From: Variovorax beijingensis
GTDB taxonomy: Bacteria; Pseudomonadota; Gammaproteobacteria; Burkholderiales; Burkholderiaceae_C
Reading direction: 5' to 3'
Length of the DNA stretch: 64,000 nt
NCBI RefSeq assembly: GCF_003951285.1
Contig: NZ_RXFQ01000002.1
Coordinates: forward strand, 186,001-250,000
In this document: positions 12,363 through 20,905 of the stretch, in pieces
How positions within the stretch are numbered: the first letter of the stretch is position 1
How the letters are laid out: each line of letters starts with the position of its first letter
Notes under the pieces: model-generated
Told to the model about the DNA's origin: nothing
What the model saw: only the letters and a program-made list of their open reading frames with translations
Databases searched by the model: none
Position numbers and translations under genes: made by a program

Positions 12363-13265
12363 TCAGTCGTTGAAGGCCCGCAGCATCGCCTTGCGCAGCC
12401 AAGTCTCGGCCGCATCCTTGTCGGTCACGGCGCGCCAGGCCAGCTTGATCTGGTAGCTCGGACTCTCGAACGGCAGCGCCTCGCAGCGAAGCCCGCCCTG
12501 CGCCGACAGCGCCTGGGCGACGTGTTCCGGCACCGTGGCGAGCAGCTCGGTGCCCGCGAGCACGGCCGGCAGGCTGCCGAACTGCGGCACCGAGAAGGCC
12601 ACCTCGCGCTGCCGGCCGAGCTCGTTCAATGTTTCATCGACGGTGCCGCACAGGTCGCCCGCGTAGGTCACGAGCACATGCCGCCGCCGGCAATAGTCGT
12701 CGAGCGTCAGTCTTGCGGCTGCGGTGTCGGCGCGCAGCAGTGCAAAGCGTGCCGTGCGGACCTTGCGTATCCTGGCGCCCGCCGGCAGGTCCTTCAGGAA
12801 GGTCATGACCGCGCTGACCCGCCCCTCGTCGAGATGGCGCGCGGCGTTGCGGTAGCAGACCGTCAGGGTCACCAGCCGGGCCCGGGGTGCTTCCACGCTG
12901 AGCGCGCGAAGCAGCCGCGGCAGCATCGCGATCTGCAGGTCGTCGGTCAGCCCGATGCGAAACACCGGCGCGGCGCGCGCAGGCTCGAAGTCCGCCTGCG
13001 CCCGGAACGTGGCCTCGATCTGCTCTAGCGCCGGCCCCAGTCCCTGCATCAGCGCAAGCGCCCGTTCGGTCGGCTCCATCACCCGCCCCTGGCGCACCAG
13101 GAGCGGATCGCCCGTGAGCTCGCGCAGCCGTGCCAGCGCGTGGCTCACTGCGGGCTGTCCCAGGTGCAGGCGCTGCGCAGCCCGGCTGACGTGCCGCTCC
13201 CGCATGAGGGCCGCCAGCACGGTGAGCAGGTTGAGGTCAATCCGGCTGAGTTCGATCGGTTTCAT
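12363..13265 (-). CDS. LysR-family regulator, divergent from an MDR oxidoreductase
   Basis: 300 residues. HTH begins MKPIELSRIDLNLLTVLAAL and includes HVSRAAQRLHLGQPAVSHAL and LRELTGDPLLVRQG, typical of the NodD/NahR-like branch. The ligand domain starts near residue 90. Its divergent partner is the quinone-oxidoreductase-like gene at 13405, whose control it probably exerts through the dyad at 13283-13319. Ligand unknown. Confidence 0.9.
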   Translation of the reverse strand: MKPIELSRIDLNLLTVLAALMRERHVSRAAQRLHLGQPAVSHALARLRELTGDPLLVRQGRVMEPTERALALMQGLGPALEQIEATFRAQADFEPARAAPVFRIGLTDDLQIAMLPRLLRALSVEAPRARLVTLTVCYRNAARHLDEGRVSAVMTFLKDLPAGARIRKVRTARFALLRADTAAARLTLDDYCRRRHVLVTYAGDLCGTVDETLNELGRQREVAFSVPQFGSLPAVLAGTELLATVPEHVAQALSAQGGLRCEALPFESPSYQIKLAWRAVTDKDAAETWLRKAMLRAFND

Positions 13266-13282
13266 CCAGGCGCCTTGAAGTC

Positions 13283-13319
13283 ATCGATTCCATGCATAGC
13301 GAATATCGTATGAATCGAT
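13283..13319. promoter_or_regulatory. Dyad ATCGATTC-N21-GAATCGAT, probable LysR operator
   Basis: Perfect 8-bp arms (13283-13290 and 13312-13319) centred 36 bases upstream of the LysR start and 104 bases upstream of the oxidoreductase start. The spacer holds ATGCAT. Long interrupted dyads in a divergent LTTR region are the usual form of the regulator binding site; assignment is inference. Confidence 0.5.
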
Positions 13320-13404
13320 TTCCTTGATGGCCCTGCGGCTTCTAGATTGATGCCTTCGGCCGCTTCATTCCGGGGCTGCCCGCTTTTTCCAAGGAGATTC
13401 TTGT

Positions 13405-14418
13405 ATGGGCAGGATGGTTCGCTTTCACCGCTTCGGCGGCGCCGATGTTCTGGAGGTCGAGGAGGTTGCGACGCCTGGGCCTGGCGCCGGCGAAGTGCGC
13501 ATCGCGGTGCAGGCGATCGGCCTGAACCGGGCCGACGCACTGTGGCGCCAGAACCTGTACATCGAGGACGCGACGCTGCCAGCCGGCCTGGGTAACGAGG
13601 CCGCCGGCCTCATCGAAGCGGTGGGCGCGGGTGTCCATGGCCTGAGCGTGGGCGACCGCGTCGCGGTGCTGCCCGGCGCCAACCAGGGCCTGTATCCCAC
13701 CTATGGCGAGCGCATTCTTTTTCCGGCCTCGCATGTGGTGCGCCATCCCGGCAACCTCTCGGCCGAGCAGGCCGCCGCAGCCTACATGGCCTGCCTGACG
13801 GGCTATTTCCCGCTGTTCGAGATGGCCCGCCTGCAGCGCGGCCAGACGGTACTGGTGACGGGCGCGTCATCCAGCACGGGCATTGCGGCGCTGCAGATGG
13901 CGCGCATGGCGGGCCTCCTTGCCATCGCCACCACGCGCACGGCAGCCAAGCGCCAGGCGCTGCTGGATGCGGGCGCGGCCCATGTGGTGGTGACGCAAGG
14001 CGAAGACGTGGTGGAGCGCGTCCTGGCGCTGACGGGTGGCCGCGGGGCCGACCTGGTGTACGACGGCGTGGGCGGTCCGCAGCTGGAGCGGCTCGGCGGC
14101 GCCGTCGCACAGCGCGGCTGGTACGTGCTGTACGGGCTCTCCGGCGGCGCGGAATTCAGCTACCCCGTGCTTGCGCAGTTCCGCAAGAGCTGGCGCTTCC
14201 ACGTCTACACGGTCCTGGAATTCACCGGCTCGGCCACCATGGGCTTGCCGCGCGATGAAGCTGCGCTGGACCGCGCACTGGCCTTCGTCAATGAAGGCCT
14301 GGCCAGCGGCGCCCTGCAGATGCACATCGACCGCCGCTTTGCGCTCGACGAGGTGGTGCAAGCCCATGAGTACCTCGAACGCGCCGGTCACATCGGCAAG
14401 ATCGTGCTCACGGTCTGA
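13405..14418 (+). CDS. Zinc-independent MDR oxidoreductase (quinone oxidoreductase-like)
   Basis: Medium-chain dehydrogenase/reductase, 337 residues, probably an NADPH-dependent quinone or enone reductase of the cytoplasm. N-terminal GroES-like fold with VEEVATPGPGAGEVRI and IGLNRADALWRQ; the nucleotide-binding fold shows VLVTGASSSTGIAALQMAR near residue 150 and GGRGADLVYDGVGG near 212. The cysteine ligands of zinc alcohol dehydrogenases are absent, which places it in the QOR group. A Shine-Dalgarno AAGGAG precedes ATG 13405. The divergent LysR gene is its likely regulator. Substrate unknown. Confidence 0.85.
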   Translation: MGRMVRFHRFGGADVLEVEEVATPGPGAGEVRIAVQAIGLNRADALWRQNLYIEDATLPAGLGNEAAGLIEAVGAGVHGLSVGDRVAVLPGANQGLYPTYGERILFPASHVVRHPGNLSAEQAAAAYMACLTGYFPLFEMARLQRGQTVLVTGASSSTGIAALQMARMAGLLAIATTRTAAKRQALLDAGAAHVVVTQGEDVVERVLALTGGRGADLVYDGVGGPQLERLGGAVAQRGWYVLYGLSGGAEFSYPVLAQFRKSWRFHVYTVLEFTGSATMGLPRDEAALDRALAFVNEGLASGALQMHIDRRFALDEVVQAHEYLERAGHIGKIVLTV

Positions 14419-14442
14419 TCGATCGGGCCGGAACGCAAGCCG

Positions 14443-15627
14443 TCACCAGGCCGCTTCGCTGCTCTCCAGCGCACGCCGGGCGAGCAGAAAGGCTGCCGCG
14501 TTCCAGCTCTGGCCCGCCATGCCCATCGGCGCCAGCGTGCGGCCGTGGAACCACTCGGTAAATCGCCAGCCGCCGAGCTGGTTCACATGCGCGAGGCGCG
14601 CAAGCTCGGGCCAGGCCATGTCATGCAGCCCGAGGCGGGCCAGCGCCATCACCCAGAAGCCGCCCACGAAAGGCCAGATGCCGCCGTTGTGGTACTGGTG
14701 CACCACGTTCTGCTGGTGGCGCGCCATGTACGGCCGCCAGAGGGCATGCTCGCGCGTCAGCGGATGCAGCACCACGCGCACCGGGTACGGCTCGCAGGCG
14801 CGCGCCGCGGCAATGGTGCGGACGATACGGTTCGCCATCTCCGAATCGGCCAGCCCGCCCTGGATGGCCAGCACGTTGCCGAACACGTCGCCCTCGTCAC
14901 CGACGAAGGACAGGTTGACGAAGCTCAGGTACAGGCCCGGATCGGCCCGCCCGCGGCGCGCGTAGTGCCGCAGCAGCCGGGCGCGGTGGTATTCGGGCAG
15001 GTCCTGCTGGAACGGATTGAACAGGTGGTTGAAGTGGTGCTGCGTCGCCTCGGCATGGTCCAGCGCGAAGCGGCGCTTCACCTCGTACCAGAGCGCGTTG
15101 GTGTACAGCACATAGCCCGAGCGCGGCATGATGTCGGCCCAGTCGCTGGCCTCGTTCTGCTGCAGCAGCCGGAAGTGCTGGTGCTCCTGCGCCAGCAGCC
15201 AGCCGATCGCGCGCTGCACCTCGCCGCGCCAGTGCGTGGCGCCGACCTGGCCGTGGCGGCGCACATGGTCCACCGCGATCAGCCACCACAGCGTGGCGTC
15301 GATGCAGCCCAGGTACCAGAAGTCGGCATCCTGGCCGTCGGGGTCGACATACTTGGGAATCTGGCCGTTGGCCGCCTGCTGCGCGGCCAGCGCATCGAGG
15401 CTGGCGACGGCGCCCTGCTCCAGCGCGGGCACGCCGCTGCCGCACATGGCCATCACGCAGATGGCCGCGTCGCGCCCGAAGATACGCGTGTAGCGCCGCG
15501 CAACGGCGGCCTCGGTGCGGGTGGCGGCCAGGATGCCGTGCGGCGTCAGGTTGCGTTCGAGCAGTTGCAGCGAGGCTTGGGAACAGTCGTCGATCAGTGC
15601 AAGGGAAGTGGCGTCAGGTGTCGTCAT
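14443..15627 (-). CDS. Glucosidase-like (alpha/alpha)6-barrel protein, amylo-alpha-1,6-glucosidase type
   Basis: 394 residues with no signal peptide, resembling the catalytic barrel of amylo-alpha-1,6-glucosidases and neutral invertases. Supporting blocks: RIFGRDAAICVMAMCGSG, DFWYLGCIDATLWWLIA, NEASDWADIMPRSGYVLYTN and YHNGGIWPFVGGFWVMALA, all typical of six-helix-hairpin glycosidases in clans G/L. The acidic residues in EASDWAD are candidate catalytic residues. It is much shorter than full glycogen debranching enzymes, so the substrate may be a small alpha-glucoside. The start overlaps the stop of the GlxA-type regulator by 14 bases, indicating one operon. Confidence 0.72.
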   Translation of the reverse strand: MTTPDATSLALIDDCSQASLQLLERNLTPHGILAATRTEAAVARRYTRIFGRDAAICVMAMCGSGVPALEQGAVASLDALAAQQAANGQIPKYVDPDGQDADFWYLGCIDATLWWLIAVDHVRRHGQVGATHWRGEVQRAIGWLLAQEHQHFRLLQQNEASDWADIMPRSGYVLYTNALWYEVKRRFALDHAEATQHHFNHLFNPFQQDLPEYHRARLLRHYARRGRADPGLYLSFVNLSFVGDEGDVFGNVLAIQGGLADSEMANRIVRTIAAARACEPYPVRVVLHPLTREHALWRPYMARHQQNVVHQYHNGGIWPFVGGFWVMALARLGLHDMAWPELARLAHVNQLGGWRFTEWFHGRTLAPMGMAGQSWNAAAFLLARRALESSEAAW

Positions 15628-16612
15628 GGGTTCGATAGGCTTGCGGCGTCAGGCCGTGCTGCCGCGCGAAGGCGCGCTGCAGCGCGTCCACCGAGCGGAA
15701 GCCGCTGCGGCTCGCGATGCGGTCCTGCGGCCACCGCGTCTGGCGCAGCAGCTGCGCGGCGGCGGCCACGCGGACCTGTTCGACAAAGCGCGCCGGCGTG
15801 CAGCCGGTCTCGGCCGCAAAGGCGCGCGCGAAGTTTCTCGGGCTCATCTGCACGCGCTCGGCCAGGGCCTCGACCGACAGGTCGTCCTGCGGATGCGTGC
15901 CGATCCACGCCACCAGTTCGCGCAGGCGGTGGCTGGCCGAGGCCTGCGCCTGGAGCGCCTGCGTCAGCTGCGGCTGCGCTCCGCCGCGCAGCATCGGCAG
16001 CGCCAGCGTGCGGGCGATTTCCATCGACACTGCATGGCCGAGGTCGTCCTCGACCAGCGCGAGCGCGAGCTCGATGCCGGTGGTGACGCCGGCCGAGGTC
16101 CACACCGGACCATCGCGCACATAGATGCGATCGCGCTGCACCCGCACCTGCGGCCGCAGCGCCTGCAGCTGGTCGCACACGCGCCAGTGCGTGGTGGCCT
16201 CGCGGCCGTCGAGCAGGCCGGCCGCGGCCAGCGCGAAGGCGCCGCTGCACACGCTCGCCATGCGGCGCGTATGCGGTGCCACCTGTTCGAGCCAGGCGCC
16301 GATGCGCTGTTCGAGGATGGCAGCGCGCACCGCCGGCTCGTCGCCGCCGGCGACGATCAGCGTGTCGATCGACGCGGGCAGCTGCTGCAGGCTGCAAGTG
16401 CCCGAAAAGCTCAGGCCGCCGTTCGTCGACACGGTGCCGCCGGCCGGCGATGCGATGTGCAGGCGGTAGCGGCCGGGATGCATCTGCCCGGCCTTGCTGA
16501 ACACGCTGGCGGGACCGGCGACGTCGATCACCTCGACGCCGTCGAACACCACCAGCACCACGTCGCTGGCAGAAACCGCGGTTTCTTCGTCCTTGCGGGT
16601 CAGGGTGGGCAT
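15614..16612 (-). CDS. GlxA-family AraC-type regulator with DJ-1/PfpI domain
   Basis: 332 residues: an N-terminal DJ-1/PfpI-like sensor (about 15-190; VVLVVFDGVEVIDVAGPASV, then the nucleophile-elbow equivalent SVCSGAFALAAAGLLDG) and a C-terminal AraC HTH (about 235-330; LAERVQMSPRNFARAF, ASRSGFRSVDALQRAF, HGLTPQAYR). ATG 16612 gives the standard start. It is the first gene of a two-gene operon with the glucosidase-like gene, and is divergent from a DJ-1/PfpI lipoprotein gene 44 bases away whose product is like its own sensor domain. Confidence 0.88.
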   Translation of the reverse strand: MPTLTRKDEETAVSASDVVLVVFDGVEVIDVAGPASVFSKAGQMHPGRYRLHIASPAGGTVSTNGGLSFSGTCSLQQLPASIDTLIVAGGDEPAVRAAILEQRIGAWLEQVAPHTRRMASVCSGAFALAAAGLLDGREATTHWRVCDQLQALRPQVRVQRDRIYVRDGPVWTSAGVTTGIELALALVEDDLGHAVSMEIARTLALPMLRGGAQPQLTQALQAQASASHRLRELVAWIGTHPQDDLSVEALAERVQMSPRNFARAFAAETGCTPARFVEQVRVAAAAQLLRQTRWPQDRIASRSGFRSVDALQRAFARQHGLTPQAYRTHDDT

Positions 16613-16656
16613 TCGTAGTCTCGGGGCATCGTCATCAAGTCGACAGGGGAACGGCC

Positions 16657-17796
16657 ATGTGGAGATCGATAGGAGCGCTGATCGGTGCAAGTATTGCAGC
16701 CTTTGCGCTGGCGGGCTGCACGGGGGGCGCGCCGCCGCTGCCGCCCGCGCAGGCCGACGCGGCGCGCAGCGAGCGCGAGAAGCAGGCCTTCGTCGAGGCG
16801 CTGAAGCCGCCTCGCGCCGGCCGGCCCGTGGTGGCGGTGCTCGCGCTGAACGAAGGCACCGAGATGACCGACCTGCTGCTGCCGCATGCGGTGCTCCGGC
16901 GTGCCGATGTGGCCGAAGTGCGGATCGTGGCGCCGCGCGCCGGACGGGTGCGCCTGTATCCCGCGCTCGAGGTCGATGGGGCGCAGGACTTCGCCGCATT
17001 CGACCGGCTTCATCCCGCGGGCGCCGACTACGTGATCGTGCCGGCGATGATCGCCGACGACAACCCGCAGGTGGCGGCCTGGCTCAAGCAGCAGGCGGCG
17101 CGCGGTGCGCGGGTGGTGGGCGTCTGCTCGGGCGCACGCGTGGTCGGCCGCGCCGGCCTGCTCGACGGCCGGCGCTTCGCGGGCCACTGGTACGACCGCG
17201 GCACGCTGCTCGCGCGCCACCCCGGCGCCAGCTACGTGCCGCACCAGCGCTACGTGGTGGACCGCGGCGTCGCCACCACCACCGGCATCACCGCCTCGGT
17301 GCCGGCGATGCTGGCGCTGGTGGAGGCGATCGGCGGGCCGGAGAAAGCCAGGGCTCTTGCAACGGAACTCGGCGTGGCCTCGTGGACGCCGGTGCACGAC
17401 AGTTCGCCGTTCTATCTGGACACCGGCCGCAGAGTGGATTTCCTGCTCAACAAGGCCGCGTTCTGGCGCGGCGAGCGCTGGCGCGTGGACGTGCAGGACG
17501 GCGCCGACGACATCGCCCTCGCGCTGGCCGTCGATGCGTGGACGCGCACCGGGCACATCGGCGTCGATGCCGCATCGGCCTCGGGCCCGGTCCGGCTGCG
17601 CAGCGGGCTGGTGCTGCTGGCGCAGCCGCCCCGCGAAGGGACGGAGCGCCTGCGGCTCTCTTCGTCGCTGAGGCCGGTGCCGCAGCTGGACCGCACGCTG
17701 TGCGAGATCGGCGAACGCCATGGCGCGGCGCGGCGCGACTGGGTCATGCTGGAGATGGAATACCCCGGGCCGGTTGCAGCCGCCTGCGCAGGCTGA
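16657..17796 (+). CDS. DJ-1/PfpI-family lipoprotein
   Basis: 379 residues. Lipoprotein signal with LAGC and lipidated Cys21, so it should sit in the periplasm on a membrane. The DJ-1/PfpI domain spans about residues 48-235: GRPVVAVLALNEGTEMTD, the cysteine elbow VVGVCSGARVVGRAGLLDG, then FAGHWYDRG and ATTTGITASVPAMLALVEAI. The C-terminal 140 residues have no domain I recognise. A periplasmic, lipidated DJ-1 protein is unusual; the same fold in the divergent GlxA-type regulator suggests they share a ligand or a common origin. Function unknown. Confidence 0.78.
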   Translation: MWRSIGALIGASIAAFALAGCTGGAPPLPPAQADAARSEREKQAFVEALKPPRAGRPVVAVLALNEGTEMTDLLLPHAVLRRADVAEVRIVAPRAGRVRLYPALEVDGAQDFAAFDRLHPAGADYVIVPAMIADDNPQVAAWLKQQAARGARVVGVCSGARVVGRAGLLDGRRFAGHWYDRGTLLARHPGASYVPHQRYVVDRGVATTTGITASVPAMLALVEAIGGPEKARALATELGVASWTPVHDSSPFYLDTGRRVDFLLNKAAFWRGERWRVDVQDGADDIALALAVDAWTRTGHIGVDAASASGPVRLRSGLVLLAQPPREGTERLRLSSSLRPVPQLDRTLCEIGERHGAARRDWVMLEMEYPGPVAAACAG

Positions 17797-17808
17797 GCGG
17801 CCGGCTGC
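17776..17808. terminator. Hairpin at the end of the DJ-1 lipoprotein gene
   Basis: GCAGCCG (17776-17782) pairs with CGGCTGC (17802-17808); inside lies the palindrome GCCTGCGCAGGC. It spans the stop codon between two convergent genes but has no T-run, so it may only block 3' decay. Confidence 0.3.
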
Positions 17809-17824
17809 ATGAAGAAGGCCGGAT

Positions 17825-18787
17825 TCAATCGACCCGGATGTTGCGCGCCTTCACCAGCGCGCCCACGCGCCCCGTCTCGTTCTGCACGAACTTCGCAAAG
17901 GCCTCCGGCGTGGTGCCGGCGGGTTCCAGGCCAAGCTGCAGCAGCTTCTGCTTGACTTGCGGCTCGTTGACGGCAGCCTGCACCACCTTGCCGAGCCGCT
18001 GCACGATGTCGGGCGGCGTGCCCTTGGGAAGGAACACGCCGTTCCACTCGACCACGTTGTAGCCCGGCAGGCCCGACTCGGCGAGCGTCGGCGTGTCGGG
18101 CAGGCCGGGCACGCGCTTGGCGGAACTCACGGCCAGCGCGCGCAGCTTGCCCGACTGCACGTAGCCGAGCGTCGACGCCACGTTGCCGAAGTAGGCCGAC
18201 ACCTGCTCGCCCATCACGTCAGTCAGTGCGGGCGCGCCGCCCTTGTAGGGCACGTGCATCAGGCTGACCTTGGCCTGCTCGTTCAGCGCCTCGCCGGCCA
18301 GGTGCGAGCCGGTGCCGCCGCCCGCCGAGGCAAAGCTCAGCTTGCCGGGGTTCTTGCGCGCGAAGTCCAGGAACTGCGCCACCGTGCTGTACGGCGCCGT
18401 GGCGGGCACGACGAGGATCTGCGGCGCGGTGGCCACCAGCGACACCGGGATGAAGTCTTTCGCGGCATCGAAAGGCAGCTTGCGCAGCGACGGGTTCACC
18501 GAGAACGCCGAGGCGTCGTAGAGCACGGTGTAGCCGTCGGCGGGCGCCTTGGCCACGTTGTCCTCGCCAATCACGCCGCCCGCGCCCGGCCGGTTGTCGA
18601 TGATGATCTGCTGGCCGAGCGCGATGCTCATCTGCTGCGCGACGACGCGCGCGGTGTTGTCGGCGCCGCCGCCCGCGGCGTACGGCACCACCATGCGGAT
18701 CGGCTTCTCGGGCCATGCGGCCCAGCCCAGCAGCGGAATGCAGGCGGCCAGTGCGGCCATCGATTTCAGGATGCGTTTCTTCGTCAT
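17825..18787 (-). CDS. Bug/TctC-family tripartite tricarboxylate-type binding protein
   Basis: Periplasmic solute receptor of the Bug family, 320 residues, signal peptide about 1-23 (ending LLGWAAWP). Typical blocks: PIRMVVPYAAGGGADNTARV, IIDNRPGAGGVIGEDNVAKA, ADGYTVLYDASAFSVNP, VPYKGGAPALTDVMGEQVSAYF. Bug ligands are usually carboxylates. It closes the operon that runs from the CitE-like gene at 22807. No TctA/TctB membrane genes are present, which is common for Bug proteins in this group. Confidence 0.9.
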   Translation of the reverse strand: MTKKRILKSMAALAACIPLLGWAAWPEKPIRMVVPYAAGGGADNTARVVAQQMSIALGQQIIIDNRPGAGGVIGEDNVAKAPADGYTVLYDASAFSVNPSLRKLPFDAAKDFIPVSLVATAPQILVVPATAPYSTVAQFLDFARKNPGKLSFASAGGGTGSHLAGEALNEQAKVSLMHVPYKGGAPALTDVMGEQVSAYFGNVASTLGYVQSGKLRALAVSSAKRVPGLPDTPTLAESGLPGYNVVEWNGVFLPKGTPPDIVQRLGKVVQAAVNEPQVKQKLLQLGLEPAGTTPEAFAKFVQNETGRVGALVKARNIRVD

Positions 18788-18811
18788 TCGGTCGTCTCGG
18801 TCTTTGTCGTT

Positions 18812-19684
18812 TCAGGAAAAGTCGTAGAGCAGCGCGGGGTTGTCGACGAGCACGCGGCGGCGCTGCGCCTCGTCCGGAACCCATCCGCCCAGCAGGTCGA
18901 ACAGCATCGCGTCGTCGGGCTTGCCGGCCGCGGACTCGGTCGGGTGCGGCCAGTCGCTGCCCCACACCACGCGCTCCGGCGCCTGGCGGACCCAGGCCTG
19001 AGCGATGGGGGTCGTGTCTTCATAGCCGCCAGCGGCGCCCGTCTTCGAATCGAGGTAGGCACCCGAGAGCTTGATCCAGGTGCGGCCGCTGTCGCGCAGC
19101 CGGCTGACGACATCGAATGCGGGATGCGATAGCGCGCCGGGCAGCGGCAGCCGCGCGAGATGGTCGAACACGATCGTGCACGGCAGCCGCGCCAGCAAGG
19201 CCGCATGCCCGGCGATCTGGTCGGCGTTCCAGTGCAGCTGCACATGCCAGCCCAGCGCATGCACGCGCTGCGCGAGCGGCTCGACCATTTCGAAGCCGGT
19301 CGCCGCATTGGCGGCCGTATAGAGCGTGAAGCGGATGCCGCGGATGCCGCCCGCATGCAGGCGCTCGAGTTCGGCATCGCTCACGTCGGGCCGGACCACG
19401 GCCACACCCCGGGCGCGTGCCGTGCCCAATGTGCGAATGGCATCGAGCGTCACGCTGTTGTCGGTGCCATGGACGCGCGGCTGCACGACGACCGTGCGCT
19501 CGGTGCCGATGCGTTGCTGCAGCAGGCGGTAGTCGGCGGCCGTGGCGTTGTCGACCATCGCATCGGGCGAGCCGTGGAGCGCGAAGCGGCGGTCGTAGAC
19601 ATGCATGTGCGCATCGCAGGCGCCCGCGGGCGCGGCGCAGGCGGGCTTGCGCGTGCCGCTGCTGTGGGGATAGGCGACGTCCAT
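18812..19684 (-). CDS. Amidohydrolase-2 family hydrolase, PDC-lactonase-like
   Basis: 290-residue TIM-barrel metal hydrolase. CDAHMHVYDRRF near residue 24 carries the HxH motif, QPRVHGTDNSVTLDAIRTLG and GWHVQLHWNADQI follow, and VVWGSDWPHPTES near 245 holds the late Asp. These features match 2-pyrone-4,6-dicarboxylate lactonase and sugar-lactone hydrolase relatives. It sits between a CoA transferase and a Bug protein in the same operon, so it probably opens a lactone or ring of the imported acid. The exact substrate is unknown. Confidence 0.8.
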   Translation of the reverse strand: MDVAYPHSSGTRKPACAAPAGACDAHMHVYDRRFALHGSPDAMVDNATAADYRLLQQRIGTERTVVVQPRVHGTDNSVTLDAIRTLGTARARGVAVVRPDVSDAELERLHAGGIRGIRFTLYTAANAATGFEMVEPLAQRVHALGWHVQLHWNADQIAGHAALLARLPCTIVFDHLARLPLPGALSHPAFDVVSRLRDSGRTWIKLSGAYLDSKTGAAGGYEDTTPIAQAWVRQAPERVVWGSDWPHPTESAAGKPDDAMLFDLLGGWVPDEAQRRRVLVDNPALLYDFS

Positions 19685-19693
19685 GCGCCTTGC

Positions 19694-20887
19694 TCAGCCG
19701 GCCGCGTCCGCAGGCTTGCGCGCCGCCAGCACCGCCCCCGTGTGCTGCCCCAGCGTGGGCGCCGCAAAGGGCTCGGGGCCCGGCGTGCGGCCGAACTGCA
19801 CCGGCCGGGTGAAGCCGCGGTAGGCGCCGAGCGTGGGATGCGCGAAGGTCGCGACCATGTCCTCAGCCAGCACCTGCTCGTTGTCGAACATGTCCTCGAC
19901 CGTGCGGGCCGCCGCGCAGGGCACTTCCTCGCCGAACAGTTCCTCCCATTCGAGCGCGCTGCGCGCGGCCAGCGCTTCGCGCAGGCGCGGCACGATCTCG
20001 GAAAAATGCTGCGCGCGCTTGCGCACCGAGTCGTAGCGCTCGTCGGCCGCGAGTTCGGGCAGGCCCACCTTGTCGCACAGCGCGCGCCAGAAGTGCGGCG
20101 TGTTGGCCGAGATGTAGAGATGGCCCTCGCGCGTCGGGTGGATGCCCGTGATGCCGCCCGAGCGCATGTCGCGCCCCACGTCCTTGGGCTCGCCCTCGGC
20201 CCACACCATGCGGGCCGACTGCATCGTGAGCGCGGAGCGCAGCAGCGACACGCCGACGAACTGGCCCTGGCCGCTTTTCTCGCGCTCGTACAGCGCCGAG
20301 GCCACGCCGGCGGCCACCAGCGCGGCCGCATAGTAGTCGACCACCGAGCCGTAGATGATCTCGGGCGGCTCGCCGCGCTTGCCCTGCAGCGCGCACATGC
20401 CGGTCATGGTCTGCAGCACCTGGTCGTAGCCCGCCTTCTCGCGCAGCGGCCCGGTCTCGCCATAGCCCGTGAGGCTGCAATAGATCAGGCGCGGGTTGAC
20501 GGCCTTCAGCTGCTCGTAGGCGATGCCCAGCCGCGGCGGCACGCTGGGCCGGAAGTTGTGCACCAGCACGTCGGCCGTGCGCACCAGCGTCATCAGCGCG
20601 GCAAGGCCCTCGGCCGTCTTCAGGTCGAGCACCACGCCGAGCTTGCTGCGGTTCACGCCGATGAAGGCGCGGCTCTCGGCCTCGAGCGTCGACGGGTACT
20701 TGCGCAGGTTGTCGCCCGTGGGCGGCTCGATCTTGATGACTTCGGCACCCTGGTCGGCCAGCAGCGAGCAGCCGTACGGGCCCGCGATGTAGGCGCTGAG
20801 GTCGAGCACGCGCAGGCCGCTCAGCGGGCCGGCGGGGCCGCTGCGGGCCGGCAGGCGTGCGTCGTGGTGAGAGGCGTCGAAGCTCAT
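19694..20887 (-). CDS. CoA transferase, CaiB/BaiF family (class III)
   Basis: 397 residues. Class III CoA transferase that activates a carboxylic acid using another acyl-CoA. Signatures: GLRVLDLSAYIAGPYGCSLL with the usual Leu-Asp near the N-terminus, ADQGAEVIKIEPPTGDN, and NRSKLGVVLDLKTAEG; the catalytic Asp is expected near residue 175 in ATGMCALQG/IYGSVVDYYA. It lies 9 bases before the amidohydrolase and 18 after the Bug gene, so it is co-transcribed. With the CitE-like lyase it suggests activation of a dicarboxylic acid followed by C-C cleavage. Confidence 0.9.
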   Translation of the reverse strand: MSFDASHHDARLPARSGPAGPLSGLRVLDLSAYIAGPYGCSLLADQGAEVIKIEPPTGDNLRKYPSTLEAESRAFIGVNRSKLGVVLDLKTAEGLAALMTLVRTADVLVHNFRPSVPPRLGIAYEQLKAVNPRLIYCSLTGYGETGPLREKAGYDQVLQTMTGMCALQGKRGEPPEIIYGSVVDYYAAALVAAGVASALYEREKSGQGQFVGVSLLRSALTMQSARMVWAEGEPKDVGRDMRSGGITGIHPTREGHLYISANTPHFWRALCDKVGLPELAADERYDSVRKRAQHFSEIVPRLREALAARSALEWEELFGEEVPCAAARTVEDMFDNEQVLAEDMVATFAHPTLGAYRGFTRPVQFGRTPGPEPFAAPTLGQHTGAVLAARKPADAAG

Positions 20888-20905
20888 GGATCGGTTCTTT
20901 CTTCC

